Assembly: GCF_029436685.1 (NCBI RefSeq)
Contig: NZ_JAROCY010000009.1
Location: forward strand, 62,001-126,000
Length of the DNA stretch: 64,000 nucleotides
Direction of reading: 5' to 3'
Source: Novosphingobium cyanobacteriorum
Lineage (GTDB): Bacteria; Pseudomonadota; Alphaproteobacteria; Sphingomonadales; Sphingomonadaceae
Positions 43,145 to 52,333 of this stretch are shown one piece after another. Below the pieces are notes generated by a model. It was not told where the DNA came from. It did no database searches and saw only the letters and a program-made list of their open reading frames with translations. Made by a program: the position numbers and the translations under genes. Numbering within the stretch: the first letter of the stretch is position 1; the number at the start of each line of letters is the position of its first letter.

Positions 43145-44668
43145 TCAGAAGCCCGCTGCGGCAACGTCCAGTCGCATGCACACTGCCTTGGGTTCGGTGA
43201 AGGCCTGCATCGCTTCACTGCCGAACTCTCGGCCAACACCGGAAAGCTTGTTGCCACCAAACGGCATGGCAAGATCCAGTACGTTGTGGGTGTTCAGCCA
43301 CACCGTGCCAGCGTCTATCCGGTCGGCCAGCAGGTGCGCGCGGTCGATGTCTCGGGTCCAGATGCTGGCCGCCAGACCAAACGGCGTATCGTTGGCGATG
43401 CGGACGGCATCTGCAACGTCGTCATATCGGACGGCGCAGACCACGGGGCCAAAGATCTCCTCGCGCATCACTGTCATATCGCGTTCCACCCCGCCCAGCA
43501 CTGTAGGGGCATAGAACCAGCCGTCACGCTCAGGAGCCGTACCACCGGAAAGGGCTGATGCCCCTTCGTCCAGACCTTGTGCCACGAGCCCGGCCACGCG
43601 ATCGCGCTGCCTTGCCGAGATCAGTGGGCCCATCTGCGTCTGTGCGTCGAACGGAGAACCAAGCTTGATTTCCGATGCGATCCGGCACACCCCGGCCAGC
43701 ACTTCGTCAAAAATCGATGCGTGAACCAGCAGACGCGATCCCGCGGTGCAGATCTGCCCCGAATTGGCAAAAATAGCGCCGGCCACGCCGGGAATGGCTC
43801 GCTCCAGGTCGGCATCGGGAAGCACGATTGCGGGGGACTTGCCGCCCAACTCCAGCGTCACCCGTTTCATCGATCGTGCCGCCGCTTCCATGATGCGCTG
43901 ACCTGTCGCCGTCGATCCGGTGAAGGCGATCTTGCGCACCAGCGGATGGTCCACCAGCGCTGCACCCACTTCGGCACCGTATCCGGTCACGATATTGACC
44001 GCGCCTGCCGGAAACCCGGCTTCCACGATCAGTTCGCCGAGCCGCAACGTGCTCAGCGACGTTTCTTCCGAAGGCTTCAGCACAACCGTGCAGCCGAACG
44101 CGATGGCTGGCGCGATCTTCTGGATCGCCTGCCCGATGGGGAAGTTCCACGGCGTGATGCCCGCCACCACGCCAACTGGGCGGCGCTGGGTATAGGCGCG
44201 GTAGATCGCCGGTTCGGGGACGAGTGGAGAGTGCGAGACATACTCGCCAGCGATCTTTGATGCCCATCCGGCAAAATAGCGCAGGCCGTCTATCGTGAAC
44301 TGCAGGTCGATTGCATTGGTCACGGCCAGTAGCTTGCCGCTGTCCAGCGATTCCAGCCGGGCCAGCTCTTCGCGATCCCGCTCCACCAGCAGCGCCAGAC
44401 GCTCAAGCAGGCGACCCCTGTCGATCGGCCGCATGCCTTGCCAGGCATCACTCTCGTAACACCGCTGGGCCGCTTCCACCGCGCGGTTGACGTCTTCCAC
44501 GCCGCAGGCATGGAAGTGCATGATCGTCCCGCCAGTCGCCGGGTCGATTGCCGCAATCGTGCGATCGGGCCGAAGCGGTTCCACCAGCCGCCCGTCGAGC
44601 AGGATAAGCCCGCTCGGCAGGGAGATTTCGTTCAGGTTCGGTACGGTGACGGGTGGGGCGATAGCCAT
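43145..44668 (-). CDS. Aldehyde dehydrogenase (amine-derived/aromatic aldehyde type)
   Basis: 507-aa NAD-dependent aldehyde dehydrogenase with E273 in LELGGKSP, nucleophile C307 in NSGQICTAGSR, and the N-terminal oxyanion Asn in TPWNFPIGQA. GGAGCCCAGAGC precedes ATG 44668. It is the last gene of the minus-strand operon and lies tail to tail with the amine-oxidation module, so it may convert the aldehyde made there into the acid for the ligase upstream in its own operon (inference). Confidence 0.88.
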   Translation of the reverse strand: MAIAPPVTVPNLNEISLPSGLILLDGRLVEPLRPDRTIAAIDPATGGTIMHFHACGVEDVNRAVEAAQRCYESDAWQGMRPIDRGRLLERLALLVERDREELARLESLDSGKLLAVTNAIDLQFTIDGLRYFAGWASKIAGEYVSHSPLVPEPAIYRAYTQRRPVGVVAGITPWNFPIGQAIQKIAPAIAFGCTVVLKPSEETSLSTLRLGELIVEAGFPAGAVNIVTGYGAEVGAALVDHPLVRKIAFTGSTATGQRIMEAAARSMKRVTLELGGKSPAIVLPDADLERAIPGVAGAIFANSGQICTAGSRLLVHASIFDEVLAGVCRIASEIKLGSPFDAQTQMGPLISARQRDRVAGLVAQGLDEGASALSGGTAPERDGWFYAPTVLGGVERDMTVMREEIFGPVVCAVRYDDVADAVRIANDTPFGLAASIWTRDIDRAHLLADRIDAGTVWLNTHNVLDLAMPFGGNKLSGVGREFGSEAMQAFTEPKAVCMRLDVAAAGF

Positions 44669-44703
44669 GCTCTGGGCTCCGTTTGGCGTGAGACGTGCAT
44701 GCG

Positions 44704-46167
44704 TCAGGCTGCTGCCGGAGCAGCATCACCTTCCACTTGCGTCGTGCCCACGCGGGCATAGGTATGGGGGGCCTTGCGCCGCAGATAGGCCCCGTGGGCG
44801 ATCCCGGCAAAAGCGGTCAAAAGGAACAAGAACGGCAGGCTGTTCACAACCAGCAGCGTCGTCCCGGTCAGTGCCTGGTAGTTGGCAAGAGACAGGATCG
44901 TGGCGATGCCGATGATGATCCCGCTCAACAGCGGTGCAAGCGTCTTGCCCAGCGAGAACTCTCCACGCCGCGCAAAGAACACCGGGATGGAAAGCGATGT
45001 CGCAGTCAGTAGAATCTCCAGCCCCACCGCTCCCATCGAAGACAGGCTGGTGGAAAGGCTCAGCAGGGGGTCCAGGCCGGCGAGGGCAAACAGGGCGATG
45101 ATTGCTGCCAGGATTACGGTCAGCAACTGACACGCATTATAAGGAGAGCCATGGCGGGGATGGACCCGGCCCAATGCAGCCGGGATCAGCCCGTCGCGCG
45201 AAAGGGCAAAGAAATACCGGGCGATATTGTTGAAAAAGCCCAACGCTGCCGCAAACAGGCTCGTCACCGTCAGCAGGTTCAAGGCTTCCCGGCCAAATTC
45301 GCCCAGATATCGCAGGGCGATGCCACTCACCAGTCGGCCGGGGTCAGCTGCCGCCACCTGCTGCACCCGCTCGGGTGTTTCGGCCAGCACCAGGCACCAA
45401 GCAGAAAGGACATAGAACGTGCCAAGCACAAGGACCGCGCCATAGGTGGCGCGTGGGATTGTGCGCTCGCGGTCAATCGCCTCTTCCTGGTAGATCGCCG
45501 TCGCCTCAAAGCCGATACAGCCGTTGATGGCATAGATCACGCCAATCCCCAGACCCGGGGCGAAAACCTTGGCGGGGCTAAAGCTGCTGAAGTCCAGCCC
45601 GCTCCATCCGCGATCATACAGGATCAGTCCGTCGATCAGCAGGATCAGACCCACTTCAAGCAGAAGCGCAACCGTCAGAACCTTGGCTGCCATCGTGATC
45701 TTGCGATATCCCAACCAGGAAATCACTGCGATTGCCAGCGCCGCCCAAAGCACCCACGGTGTTGTCACGCCAAAGGTCGTTTGCATCAGGTCCGAAGCGA
45801 AGAACGCCATTGCCCCCAAGACAGACGCGGCGGCGCAGATATAGGCGACCACAGCAGTATAGGCGGCGGCTATGCCTGCCTCCTTGTTCAGGCTGGCTGC
45901 AATGTAAGCATAGAATGCGCCCGCATTGCGCACGTGAGGGATCATGCGGACATATCCCACCGCAAACAGCACCATGACTGCGCAGATCAGCAATTGTGTG
46001 CCCGGCATGCCCGCACCGTTGCCGAAGGCCAGCGCAAGCGGAATGATTCCGGCCAGCACGCCCATCGGCGCGGCACAGGCCAGGATCATGAACACAATAT
46101 CGCCTGTGCCCAGCATACCGGAATGCAGGCCGCCTGTGTCTTGTGATTTCTGCGGGGAAGTGGCCAT
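44704..46167 (-). CDS. APC family amino acid/amine permease
   Basis: 487-aa membrane transporter with about 12 helices. The start LGTGDIVFMILACAAPMGVLAG corresponds to APC helix 1 with its unwound substrate site, and EAGIAAAYTAVVAYICAAASVLGAMAFFASDL to helices 3-4. GFEATAIYQEEAID in helix 6 is the APC signature. Expected to import an amino acid or biogenic amine. ATG 46167 is chosen because the upstream frame (to 46386) has no hydrophobic or conserved residues. Confidence 0.85.
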   Translation of the reverse strand: MATSPQKSQDTGGLHSGMLGTGDIVFMILACAAPMGVLAGIIPLALAFGNGAGMPGTQLLICAVMVLFAVGYVRMIPHVRNAGAFYAYIAASLNKEAGIAAAYTAVVAYICAAASVLGAMAFFASDLMQTTFGVTTPWVLWAALAIAVISWLGYRKITMAAKVLTVALLLEVGLILLIDGLILYDRGWSGLDFSSFSPAKVFAPGLGIGVIYAINGCIGFEATAIYQEEAIDRERTIPRATYGAVLVLGTFYVLSAWCLVLAETPERVQQVAAADPGRLVSGIALRYLGEFGREALNLLTVTSLFAAALGFFNNIARYFFALSRDGLIPAALGRVHPRHGSPYNACQLLTVILAAIIALFALAGLDPLLSLSTSLSSMGAVGLEILLTATSLSIPVFFARRGEFSLGKTLAPLLSGIIIGIATILSLANYQALTGTTLLVVNSLPFLFLLTAFAGIAHGAYLRRKAPHTYARVGTTQVEGDAAPAAA

Positions 46168-46357
46168 GTCTGCTCGGCTGTTTGAAGGTCCTGCGGACCG
46201 GGGCGGATGATGGCGGCTGCGGGGCAGTGCCGTGATGACGCTTCTGCCGCTTTTGTTGGTCAATCCGGCCATCCAGCGGGCCCTCGCGCCGCGCCAGCTT
46301 GCCAATCCATCGGCGCGGCGCAAGTGCGTCGTGGCGCAGTTGGCCGCATCTGCGTTA

Positions 46358-47149
46358 TCAAGCCTTGGGCACCATGGCGGCCACACGCAGCGGACTGCCG
46401 GAACCGCCCTTGATCTTCAGCGGCATCGCCACGATCATCGCGCCGAATGTCGGCAACTGGTCCAGGTTGGTCAGGCACTGCAGTCCGAAGCGGCCGTTGC
46501 CATGCAGGATGGAATGCGCCGGCAATGGCTCATCGAAATGCGATGCCTGGCCTGCATCGGTCCCCACCGTTTCCACGCCCAGCCCCACGCAGTCGCGCTC
46601 GTGCACCAGAAACCGCATCGCCCCAGCGTCCGGTCCGGGCGAATGCGCCCCGTCCTCGCGCAGGTTAAGGTACGATACCGTGCCCACCTTCTTTGACCAG
46701 TCGCTTCTCAGGAGCACCCAGTGGCGTGGCGGGATCGGCCCGTTGGCATTTTCCCACTCTTCAAGGAACGCGCGTGTCACCACGAAATCCTCGTCTTCCG
46801 CGGCCTGCGCGCTGATGTCCACCACCACCGCCGGGTGAAAGAAGTCACGCGGCGCCACCGCGTCCACCGTGCCGTTGGGCACGTCCTTGCCCGTGATCCA
46901 GTGCGCCGGCGCGTCGAAGTGCGTGCCGGTGTGCTCGTTCATGGAAATGTTGTTCCAGTACCACGCCGGGCCATTGCCGTCATAGCGGGACACCGTCTCT
47001 ATCCGGAACGGCTCGCACTGCCCGAATTCGGACGGCAGCACGATCACCGGGAAATCGCTCGACAGCACGTTGGTCAGATCCACGATCTCGATGGATCCGC
47101 CGGCAATCGCAACAGCCAGGTCGGAAAGCAGGGCAGGGGTCGTGCTCAC
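46358..47149 (-). CDS. Cyclase/kynurenine formamidase-like metal hydrolase
   Basis: 263-aa protein of the cyclase family (PF04199, KynB-like). The metal-binding motif HTGTHFDAPAHW (about residues 73-84) is complete, followed by VVVDISAQA and the later DAGQASHFDEPLPAHSILHGNG containing further His ligands. Hydrolyses amides or lactones such as N-formylkynurenine, or opens cyclic products. ATG 47149 overlaps the DUF35-SDR stop (ATGA), so it belongs to the ligase operon. Confidence 0.87.
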   Translation of the reverse strand: MSTTPALLSDLAVAIAGGSIEIVDLTNVLSSDFPVIVLPSEFGQCEPFRIETVSRYDGNGPAWYWNNISMNEHTGTHFDAPAHWITGKDVPNGTVDAVAPRDFFHPAVVVDISAQAAEDEDFVVTRAFLEEWENANGPIPPRHWVLLRSDWSKKVGTVSYLNLREDGAHSPGPDAGAMRFLVHERDCVGLGVETVGTDAGQASHFDEPLPAHSILHGNGRFGLQCLTNLDQLPTFGAMIVAMPLKIKGGSGSPLRVAAMVPKA

Positions 47150-48354
47150 AGGTTCTTCTCCCGCACATAAAGCGATGGATCGGCCAGCCAGCGCATCATC
47201 GCATCGGCTGCCACGTCGCCCACGCAGGTTTCCTCGCGCCCGTTGGCCAGCGCTTCGGCAATTGCGCCGGCGATCCGCACGGGTGGCACCTTGGGCGGGG
47301 GGGCATGCTGGTGATCGGAGTCATCCACTGGCCCGGTGAATACCGACAGCACCCGCACGCCTGTGCCGCGCATTTCGTGGCGGAAGGCTTGCAGTAGGGA
47401 AAGTCTTGCCGCTTCCGCTGCGGCAAAGCCCGCATTGCCGGCATCGCCGGCCAGCGCGGCGGATGAAAGCACGTCCACGAACGCCCCGTTGGGCCTGCCC
47501 GCCAGTATCGGCGCGAAAGTCGCCGCCAACCGCGAAAGCCCCATCGCCGAAACTTCCAGTGCACGGCGTTGCTCCACGAGTGCGTTGCCCGCGCTCATGC
47601 CGCCGGTCCGCACGTGGCGCGCGGTGTTTACCACGATGTCCAAGGGGCCGCCGATCCGGCTCGCCGCCTCCGCCACCGATACCGGATCGGTCACGTCCAG
47701 TGCGATCGTCTGCACCCGATCGAGCGCGTACACCGCATCGTAAGCATCACTGGCCAGCGCCGGTCCGGGCAGGCCGGCCACCACCAGCTCCGCGCCTGCT
47801 GTCTGCAGTTCGCGCACTACCGCGCGGCCAATGGCATTGCGCGCATCGCTAACCAGTGCGATCCGCCCGGCCACTGGCACCACGAACTCGCGCCATTGCG
47901 GATCGCTCATCAGGTCGATTGCTCCTTCGGGAATGGCGAAAAGCGCCGCATTGCCGCCACGGTCCACCATGGCCCGCACATGCGCGCGGTCACCGGGATG
48001 CAGGGCAGCATGCAGGTGAACCAGCGCCACAGGCCCCGCATCCATCTGCACCTTGCCCATCCGCCACGGCATATGATCGCGGAAATAGGGGTCGGTCGAA
48101 ACCCGGACCGTCGTTTCGCACAACACTTGTGCGCCCGCCGGCTGTTCGCGCCAGCCCAGTTCGCCCCAGCACGCCGGGCAGGCATCGCGCGGAGGGTAAG
48201 TCACCTTGTCGCAATCACTGCACGCCTGCATCACGAGGCGCCCCTGCGCCGCGCGGGCCGATAATGCGTGCATTGCCCGGCTGCGCGCGCCCGGTGGAAC
48301 GTGGCGCAGCCGCTTGCGCGCCAACGGATCGCGCTTTTCGCGCGCGCCGCTCAT
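47146..48354 (-). CDS. DUF35 zinc-ribbon/OB-fold protein fused to a degenerate SDR domain
   Basis: 402-aa fusion. Residues 30-160 form a DUF35-type acyl-CoA-binding partner: zinc ribbon C45-x2-C48 and C59-x2-C62, then an OB-like domain (VLCETTVRVSTDPYFRDHMPWRMGKV). Residues 164-390 are an SDR fold, but the glycine motif reads SDARNAIG and the Y-x-x-x-K site is F310-A-A-A-E314, so redox activity is unlikely. DUF35 proteins pair with thiolases or thiolase-like lyases (ChsH2-Ltp2, BbsAB), and the thiolase gene overlaps by 4 bp here. ATG 48354 was chosen for that overlap. Confidence 0.82.
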   Translation of the reverse strand: MSGAREKRDPLARKRLRHVPPGARSRAMHALSARAAQGRLVMQACSDCDKVTYPPRDACPACWGELGWREQPAGAQVLCETTVRVSTDPYFRDHMPWRMGKVQMDAGPVALVHLHAALHPGDRAHVRAMVDRGGNAALFAIPEGAIDLMSDPQWREFVVPVAGRIALVSDARNAIGRAVVRELQTAGAELVVAGLPGPALASDAYDAVYALDRVQTIALDVTDPVSVAEAASRIGGPLDIVVNTARHVRTGGMSAGNALVEQRRALEVSAMGLSRLAATFAPILAGRPNGAFVDVLSSAALAGDAGNAGFAAAEAARLSLLQAFRHEMRGTGVRVLSVFTGPVDDSDHQHAPPPKVPPVRIAGAIAEALANGREETCVGDVAADAMMRWLADPSLYVREKNL

Positions 48355-49523
48355 GGCAGCGCCTCCAGAAGAGCTGCGCCAGTGCACACCCCACGGTCGA
48401 AATTCACCAGCCCGAACCCCGATACCGCCGCAATCTTCGCCTGCGGCACCTGTGCGCCCAGCGGCCGGTGCAGGATCTGGCGCAGACCCTCGGTCATGTT
48501 CTGGAACCCGCCGGCCGCGCCCGCCTGCCCGGCAGAAAGCTGGCCGCCGTTGGTGTTCAGCGGCAGGTTTCCCTCAATGGTGAAGTCGGTTTCGCGAATG
48601 AAGCGCGCCACCTCACCCTTCGGGCAGAAGCCCAGGTCCTCGATCTGCATCGCAACGATCACCGGATAATCGTCATAGACCTGAAGCGTGTCCACATCAG
48701 TGGGTGTGATGCGTGCGGCTTCCCACAGTTGGTCAATGTCCAACACCCATCCCCCGCGCAGCTGCACCGGATCCTCGGCAAAGGCGTTGTGCCGTTCTAT
48801 TGTGGCCAGCACCTGGGCCATCGGCAGTTTCAGCTGCTCGGCCCGCTCCGGTGTGGTCACGATGAATGCCTCGGCTCCCGCGCATGGCATCACGCAGTCG
48901 AACAGGTGCACCGGATCGGCAATCGGCCGCGCCGCCATATAGGCTTCCATGCTCAGCGGCTTGCGCTGCAGCGCAACGGGGTTCGATCCCGCATTGGCGC
49001 GCTGCGCCACGCACAGCTTGCCGAACTCGGCACGCGTCACGCCGTACTCCCGCATGTACGCATCGGTGATCAGCGCAAAGGTCGCATTCGGCCCGCCAAA
49101 GCCATAGGGATAGACTGCATCCTGCGAAAAGCGGGAAAAGCCTGAAAGGCTGTGGCGAAAGCTGTCGATCTGGTTGGTGTCCGCAGCCAGACAAACCACC
49201 AGTTCGGCATCGCCACATTGCACCGCACGGGCTGCCCGCCGCAGCGCCATCACTCCGCTTGCCCCGCCGGTGGGAATGTGGTCCAGCCAACGCGGGCACA
49301 GGCCCAAGTGTTGGGTCAGCCCCACGGCCGTGTCCGGCCCGCTTGAAAAGCTTGCAAAGCAGAATCCGTCGATGTCCGCAGGCGTCAGGCCAGCTTCATC
49401 CCGCAATTGCCGCAATGCACGGCCCGCCCACCAGTGTGCTGGCTCGGCCGAGAACCGGCGATAGGGCACTGTCACCGGGGCGCACACGACCACGCCATCG
49501 TAGGGGGCCTGTCGGCGCGTCAT
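48351..49523 (-). CDS. Thiolase-fold protein lacking catalytic Cys and His (Ltp2/SCP-x-like lyase)
   Basis: 390-aa thiolase-superfamily protein of the SCP-x/lipid-transfer type. At the nucleophile position (CASG in thiolases) it has G87-A-S-G; at the GHP site it has G-Q333-A-G, so both the Cys and the His are absent. A VYDDYPV segment gives Tyr283 and Tyr286, and C380 near the end is retained. Ltp2, which also lacks the thiolase Cys, is a retro-aldolase working with a DUF35 partner. The same role is plausible here: C-C cleavage of a beta-hydroxyacyl-CoA. ATG 49523 lies 10 bp after the ligase stop. Confidence 0.82.
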   Translation of the reverse strand: MTRRQAPYDGVVVCAPVTVPYRRFSAEPAHWWAGRALRQLRDEAGLTPADIDGFCFASFSSGPDTAVGLTQHLGLCPRWLDHIPTGGASGVMALRRAARAVQCGDAELVVCLAADTNQIDSFRHSLSGFSRFSQDAVYPYGFGGPNATFALITDAYMREYGVTRAEFGKLCVAQRANAGSNPVALQRKPLSMEAYMAARPIADPVHLFDCVMPCAGAEAFIVTTPERAEQLKLPMAQVLATIERHNAFAEDPVQLRGGWVLDIDQLWEAARITPTDVDTLQVYDDYPVIVAMQIEDLGFCPKGEVARFIRETDFTIEGNLPLNTNGGQLSAGQAGAAGGFQNMTEGLRQILHRPLGAQVPQAKIAAVSGFGLVNFDRGVCTGAALLEALP

Positions 49524-49533
49524 CCTTCCGCTC

Positions 49534-51177
49534 TCATCCCTGCCGCTTCTTGAAGGCGCGGGTATCGTGCAACTCGCCACGGTCCATTTTCTCGGCCACC
49601 ACGGTCTTCAGCGCCGCACGCAGGATCTTCTCGGTCGGCGTGCGCGGCAGCGCGTCTACAAAGCCGAGCCAACCCGGCGCTTTGTAATACGCCATCTGTC
49701 CCAGGGCCCATCGCACGATGTCGCTCGCCACCTGCTCGGGTTCGCCCGCGTCGTCGCAAACCACCAGTGCCGCCACTTCGTCGCCGCGTACCGGATCGGG
49801 CGTCGCCGCCACTGCCACTTCACGGATCGCCGGGTGCCGCGCCAAGATCGCTTCCACCTCCACTGCGGCAATGTTCTCGCCCGATCGACGGATGACGTTC
49901 TTCTTGCGGTCCACGAAGTGCAAGTCGCCGTCGCCGTCGCGCAGCACGATATCGCCCGTGTGGAACCAGCCACCGTCCCAAGCCTCGGCAGTCGCCTGTG
50001 CGTCCTTCAGGTATTCGGTGAAAAAGCCATAGCGCGGATCGGGGCCAGACCGGCGCACCAGCAGTTCACCTTGTTCATCGTTCGCCACATCGCGCCCGGC
50101 TTCGTCCACGATGCGAATCTCGATCTCCGACCCTGGTCGGCCAAAGCAACTGGTGCCTACCTTGCGCGGCTCGTTATGTGCGCTGATCACCCCACCGCTA
50201 CCGGTCTCGGTCATCGCCCAGGCTTCGATCAAGGGGAAACCGAACCGTGTCTCGAACGGGGCGTGCAACTCGCGCGGGGATCCTGCGCCAAAGCCGAAGC
50301 GCACCTTGTGATCACGATCGGCCGGGCTCTCCGGCGCGCCCATCAGCATTGCCGGCATCACGCCCAGGTAATGCAGGCAGGTCGCACCGCTGTCCCGTAC
50401 CGAATCCCACCAGCTGCGCGGATGGAACCGGTCCAGCATGGTGAGACAACCACCAACCGTGATCATCGCCACCAGCGAAACCGACATGGCGTTCATGTGG
50501 AACACGGGCAGCGGCGTCAGCATCCGCTCCTCACCCTCGTGCAGCGTGATAAGCCCGCCGGTGTCGCGATACCAGTCGCCCGAATGCAGGAAATATGCGT
50601 TGGAAAGGACGCAGCCCTTTGGGCGCCCCGTCGTGCCTGAAGTATAGAGCAGCGCCGCTTCCACCTTTGCGTCGCCAGCGCCTGCAACAGTTGCCTGCGC
50701 GGGCCGGTCGGGCAGGGCTGGAAGGGCATCGTCCGGACCCACGCAGGCAATCGGGTTGCCGCCGGACACGCCGGCAGCAACAATCTCGTCACACCGCTCC
50801 GGCAGCGCAATGGCCAGCGCCATTTCGGAATGCGCGATAAGGTACTCCAGCTCGGCCGCACGCAGGTCGGGATTGATCGGCACGACCGATGCGCCCAGGC
50901 TGTTGGCTGCGAGGAATATCTCAACAAACGACGGGCGGTTTTCCAGCAGCAGGCCGATCCTGGTCGCTTGGCCCATGCCTGCCGCCGCCATTGCTGCGCG
51001 CCTAGTCTCCACGCGCGAAAGCATCGTGGCATAGCCGATTTCGCCAGCCGCGATTCCATAGATGGCTGCCGTTTCAGGCAACACATTCAGGAACGGCTTG
51101 TCGGGATACCGGGCTGCCGTCGCCGCAAACCGGGAAAAGACTGTTTCCGTCCTTCCGTGTCCCGCCTCGCCGCTCAC
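49534..51177 (-). CDS. Acyl-CoA synthetase (AMP-dependent ligase)
   Basis: 547-aa class I adenylate-forming enzyme. P-loop YTSGTTGRPKG near residue 187, A5-type WAMTETGSGG, A7 GGWFHTGD, hinge DRKKNVIRRSGENI and the A10 lysine in PRTPTEKILR are all present, so it should be active. It makes an acyl-CoA from a carboxylic acid. Start: GTG 51177 has GGAGGGGG 5 nt upstream; ATG 51201/51207 would lie in an operator-like sequence and lack a ribosome site. It heads the operon to thiolase, DUF35-SDR, cyclase, permease and ALDH. Confidence 0.87.
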   Translation of the reverse strand: MSGEAGHGRTETVFSRFAATAARYPDKPFLNVLPETAAIYGIAAGEIGYATMLSRVETRRAAMAAAGMGQATRIGLLLENRPSFVEIFLAANSLGASVVPINPDLRAAELEYLIAHSEMALAIALPERCDEIVAAGVSGGNPIACVGPDDALPALPDRPAQATVAGAGDAKVEAALLYTSGTTGRPKGCVLSNAYFLHSGDWYRDTGGLITLHEGEERMLTPLPVFHMNAMSVSLVAMITVGGCLTMLDRFHPRSWWDSVRDSGATCLHYLGVMPAMLMGAPESPADRDHKVRFGFGAGSPRELHAPFETRFGFPLIEAWAMTETGSGGVISAHNEPRKVGTSCFGRPGSEIEIRIVDEAGRDVANDEQGELLVRRSGPDPRYGFFTEYLKDAQATAEAWDGGWFHTGDIVLRDGDGDLHFVDRKKNVIRRSGENIAAVEVEAILARHPAIREVAVAATPDPVRGDEVAALVVCDDAGEPEQVASDIVRWALGQMAYYKAPGWLGFVDALPRTPTEKILRAALKTVVAEKMDRGELHDTRAFKKRQG

Positions 51178-51198
51178 GTTGCCCCCTCCAGTCAAATT

Positions 51199-51222
51199 CA
51201 TTTGCATATATTTAGCACTAAA
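51199..51222. promoter_or_regulatory. Operator region upstream of the ligase operon
   Basis: TTTAGCACTAAA (51211-51222) is an inverted repeat TTTAG-N2-CTAAA. Next to it, CATTTGCATA (51199-51208) is a decamer that also forms half of the 18-bp operator in front of iorA. The region is AT-rich, as expected of the operon promoter. MarR binding is inferred. Confidence 0.5.
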
Positions 51223-51279
51223 CTAAATTGAGTCAAGCAACGGGTCCCCGGTGCCAGGGCTGCGAAATCTGGTCTGCAA

Positions 51280-51735
51280 TCAGGGGCGCAGGTTCGCGGT
51301 CATCGCCTTCAGCACTCGCCGTGTCACCGCGAGGTCCTCTGCGGAGATGCCGACGACGAGTTGTGCGTGGAACCGCTCCATTTCAGGCCAGCATTCATGC
51401 AGCAACGCGCGCCCCTGCGCGGTCAACACAACCTCACGCCGGCGCAGGTCGCAGTCAGGCGTGTGCCGCTCCACCAATCCAGATTGCACCATCGCGTCCA
51501 CCGTGCGGCTGGCCTTGGATTGCTCGCAGAATGTACGCTCGGCGATCTCGTTGATCGTCAGGCCATCTTCGATGTGCAGCATTGAAAGCGTGCGCAAAAC
51601 CACCAGGTTGGCCCGGTGCGGCTTCAGCATCGCTCCGATCGACGCCTGCCCATGGTGGGAAAGGCGGTTTACCAGGTAGGACAGCTGCTCTTCCAGTTCA
51701 GCCGTCGTTGCGGGAGGCAGCGGACTATCCTTCAT
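51280..51735 (-). CDS. MarR family transcriptional regulator (tandem copy 2)
   Basis: 151-aa MarR protein: HTH segment LTINEIAERTFCEQSKASRTVDAMVQSGLV (about residues 60-90) and wing RHTPDCDLRRREVVLTAQG. Cys in TFCEQ and PDCDL could be redox-sensitive. ATG 51735 overlaps the end of the other MarR gene by 11 bp; the frame opens at 51765. It is placed directly upstream of the ligase operon, 102 bp away, and is its probable repressor. Confidence 0.83.
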   Translation of the reverse strand: MKDSPLPPATTAELEEQLSYLVNRLSHHGQASIGAMLKPHRANLVVLRTLSMLHIEDGLTINEIAERTFCEQSKASRTVDAMVQSGLVERHTPDCDLRRREVVLTAQGRALLHECWPEMERFHAQLVVGISAEDLAVTRRVLKAMTANLRP

Positions 51736-52228
51736 CGTCGGGATCATCCACCACTGTGTCCGCACCTGCCATTCTCCTGTCCAGCGCCGCGCGGATCTGG
51801 TCCAGCGAGGCCAGTGCCCGTGCCAGCTCGGCTTCGGTCAGTCCGTCCATCCATTCTTGCAACAGCGCGTCATGCTGCGTGCGTGCCGCCTCGAATGCCG
51901 CCGATCCCTGCGGCGTTATCCGCGCGATGAACGATCGCCGGTCATGCGGTGCCATCTCGCGCGTGGCCAGTCCTTCTGCCACCAAACGCTTGGCCAACCC
52001 GGTCACATTGCCGCCCGTCACTTTCAGCTTTCGGGTCAACGCGCCCAGTGTCAGGCCTTCGGGATTGCCATGCAACTGCGCAAGTACGTCATACTTCGCC
52101 AGCGTAAGGCCGCATTCGCGCACCATTGCCCGATTCAGCCGGTTGTAGATGTCCCCGTGCAGCGACAGCGTGCTGATCCACACAAGGGCGGGCAAACTGC
52201 GCGATTGCATCCTTAGGTACCGTTCCAC
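51725..52228 (-). CDS. MarR family transcriptional regulator (tandem copy 1)
   Basis: 167-aa MarR protein with HTH LTLGALTRKLKVTGGNVTGLAKRLVAEGLA (about residues 59-88) and wing REMAPHDRRSFIARITPQG. It differs clearly from the second copy, so the two are not a recent duplication. GTG 52228 is the frame start and ATG 52210 is an alternative. It has an acidic C-terminal tail VDDPDDEG. A two-repressor arrangement between iorAB and the ligase operon could give dual-signal control. Confidence 0.83.
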   Translation of the reverse strand: MERYLRMQSRSLPALVWISTLSLHGDIYNRLNRAMVRECGLTLAKYDVLAQLHGNPEGLTLGALTRKLKVTGGNVTGLAKRLVAEGLATREMAPHDRRSFIARITPQGSAAFEAARTQHDALLQEWMDGLTEAELARALASLDQIRAALDRRMAGADTVVDDPDDEG

Positions 52229-52263
52229 TCATGTCCCGGCCCAGCACCCGTCGCAGGCACTGA

Positions 52264-52287
52264 CCGCAGGCGTATTGCCGCCTGCGG
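52264..52287 (-). terminator. Hairpin after iorB
   Basis: CCGCAGGCG and CGCCTGCGG form a perfect 9-bp stem with a 6-nt loop, 47 bp beyond the iorB stop and before the MarR start. No T-run follows on the minus strand, so termination efficiency is uncertain. Confidence 0.5.
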
Positions 52288-52333
52288 CTGCATCAGGCAA
52301 GCGCTCTCGCCCTTCCCAAGGTCAGGGGTGTTG

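Noticed and set aside
47146..48387. Frameshift artefact joining separate DUF35 and SDR genes
   Set aside because: The frame is continuous with no stop or internal start signal at the junction (about residue 160), and both flanking genes overlap it by 4 bp, so a true fusion is more likely.
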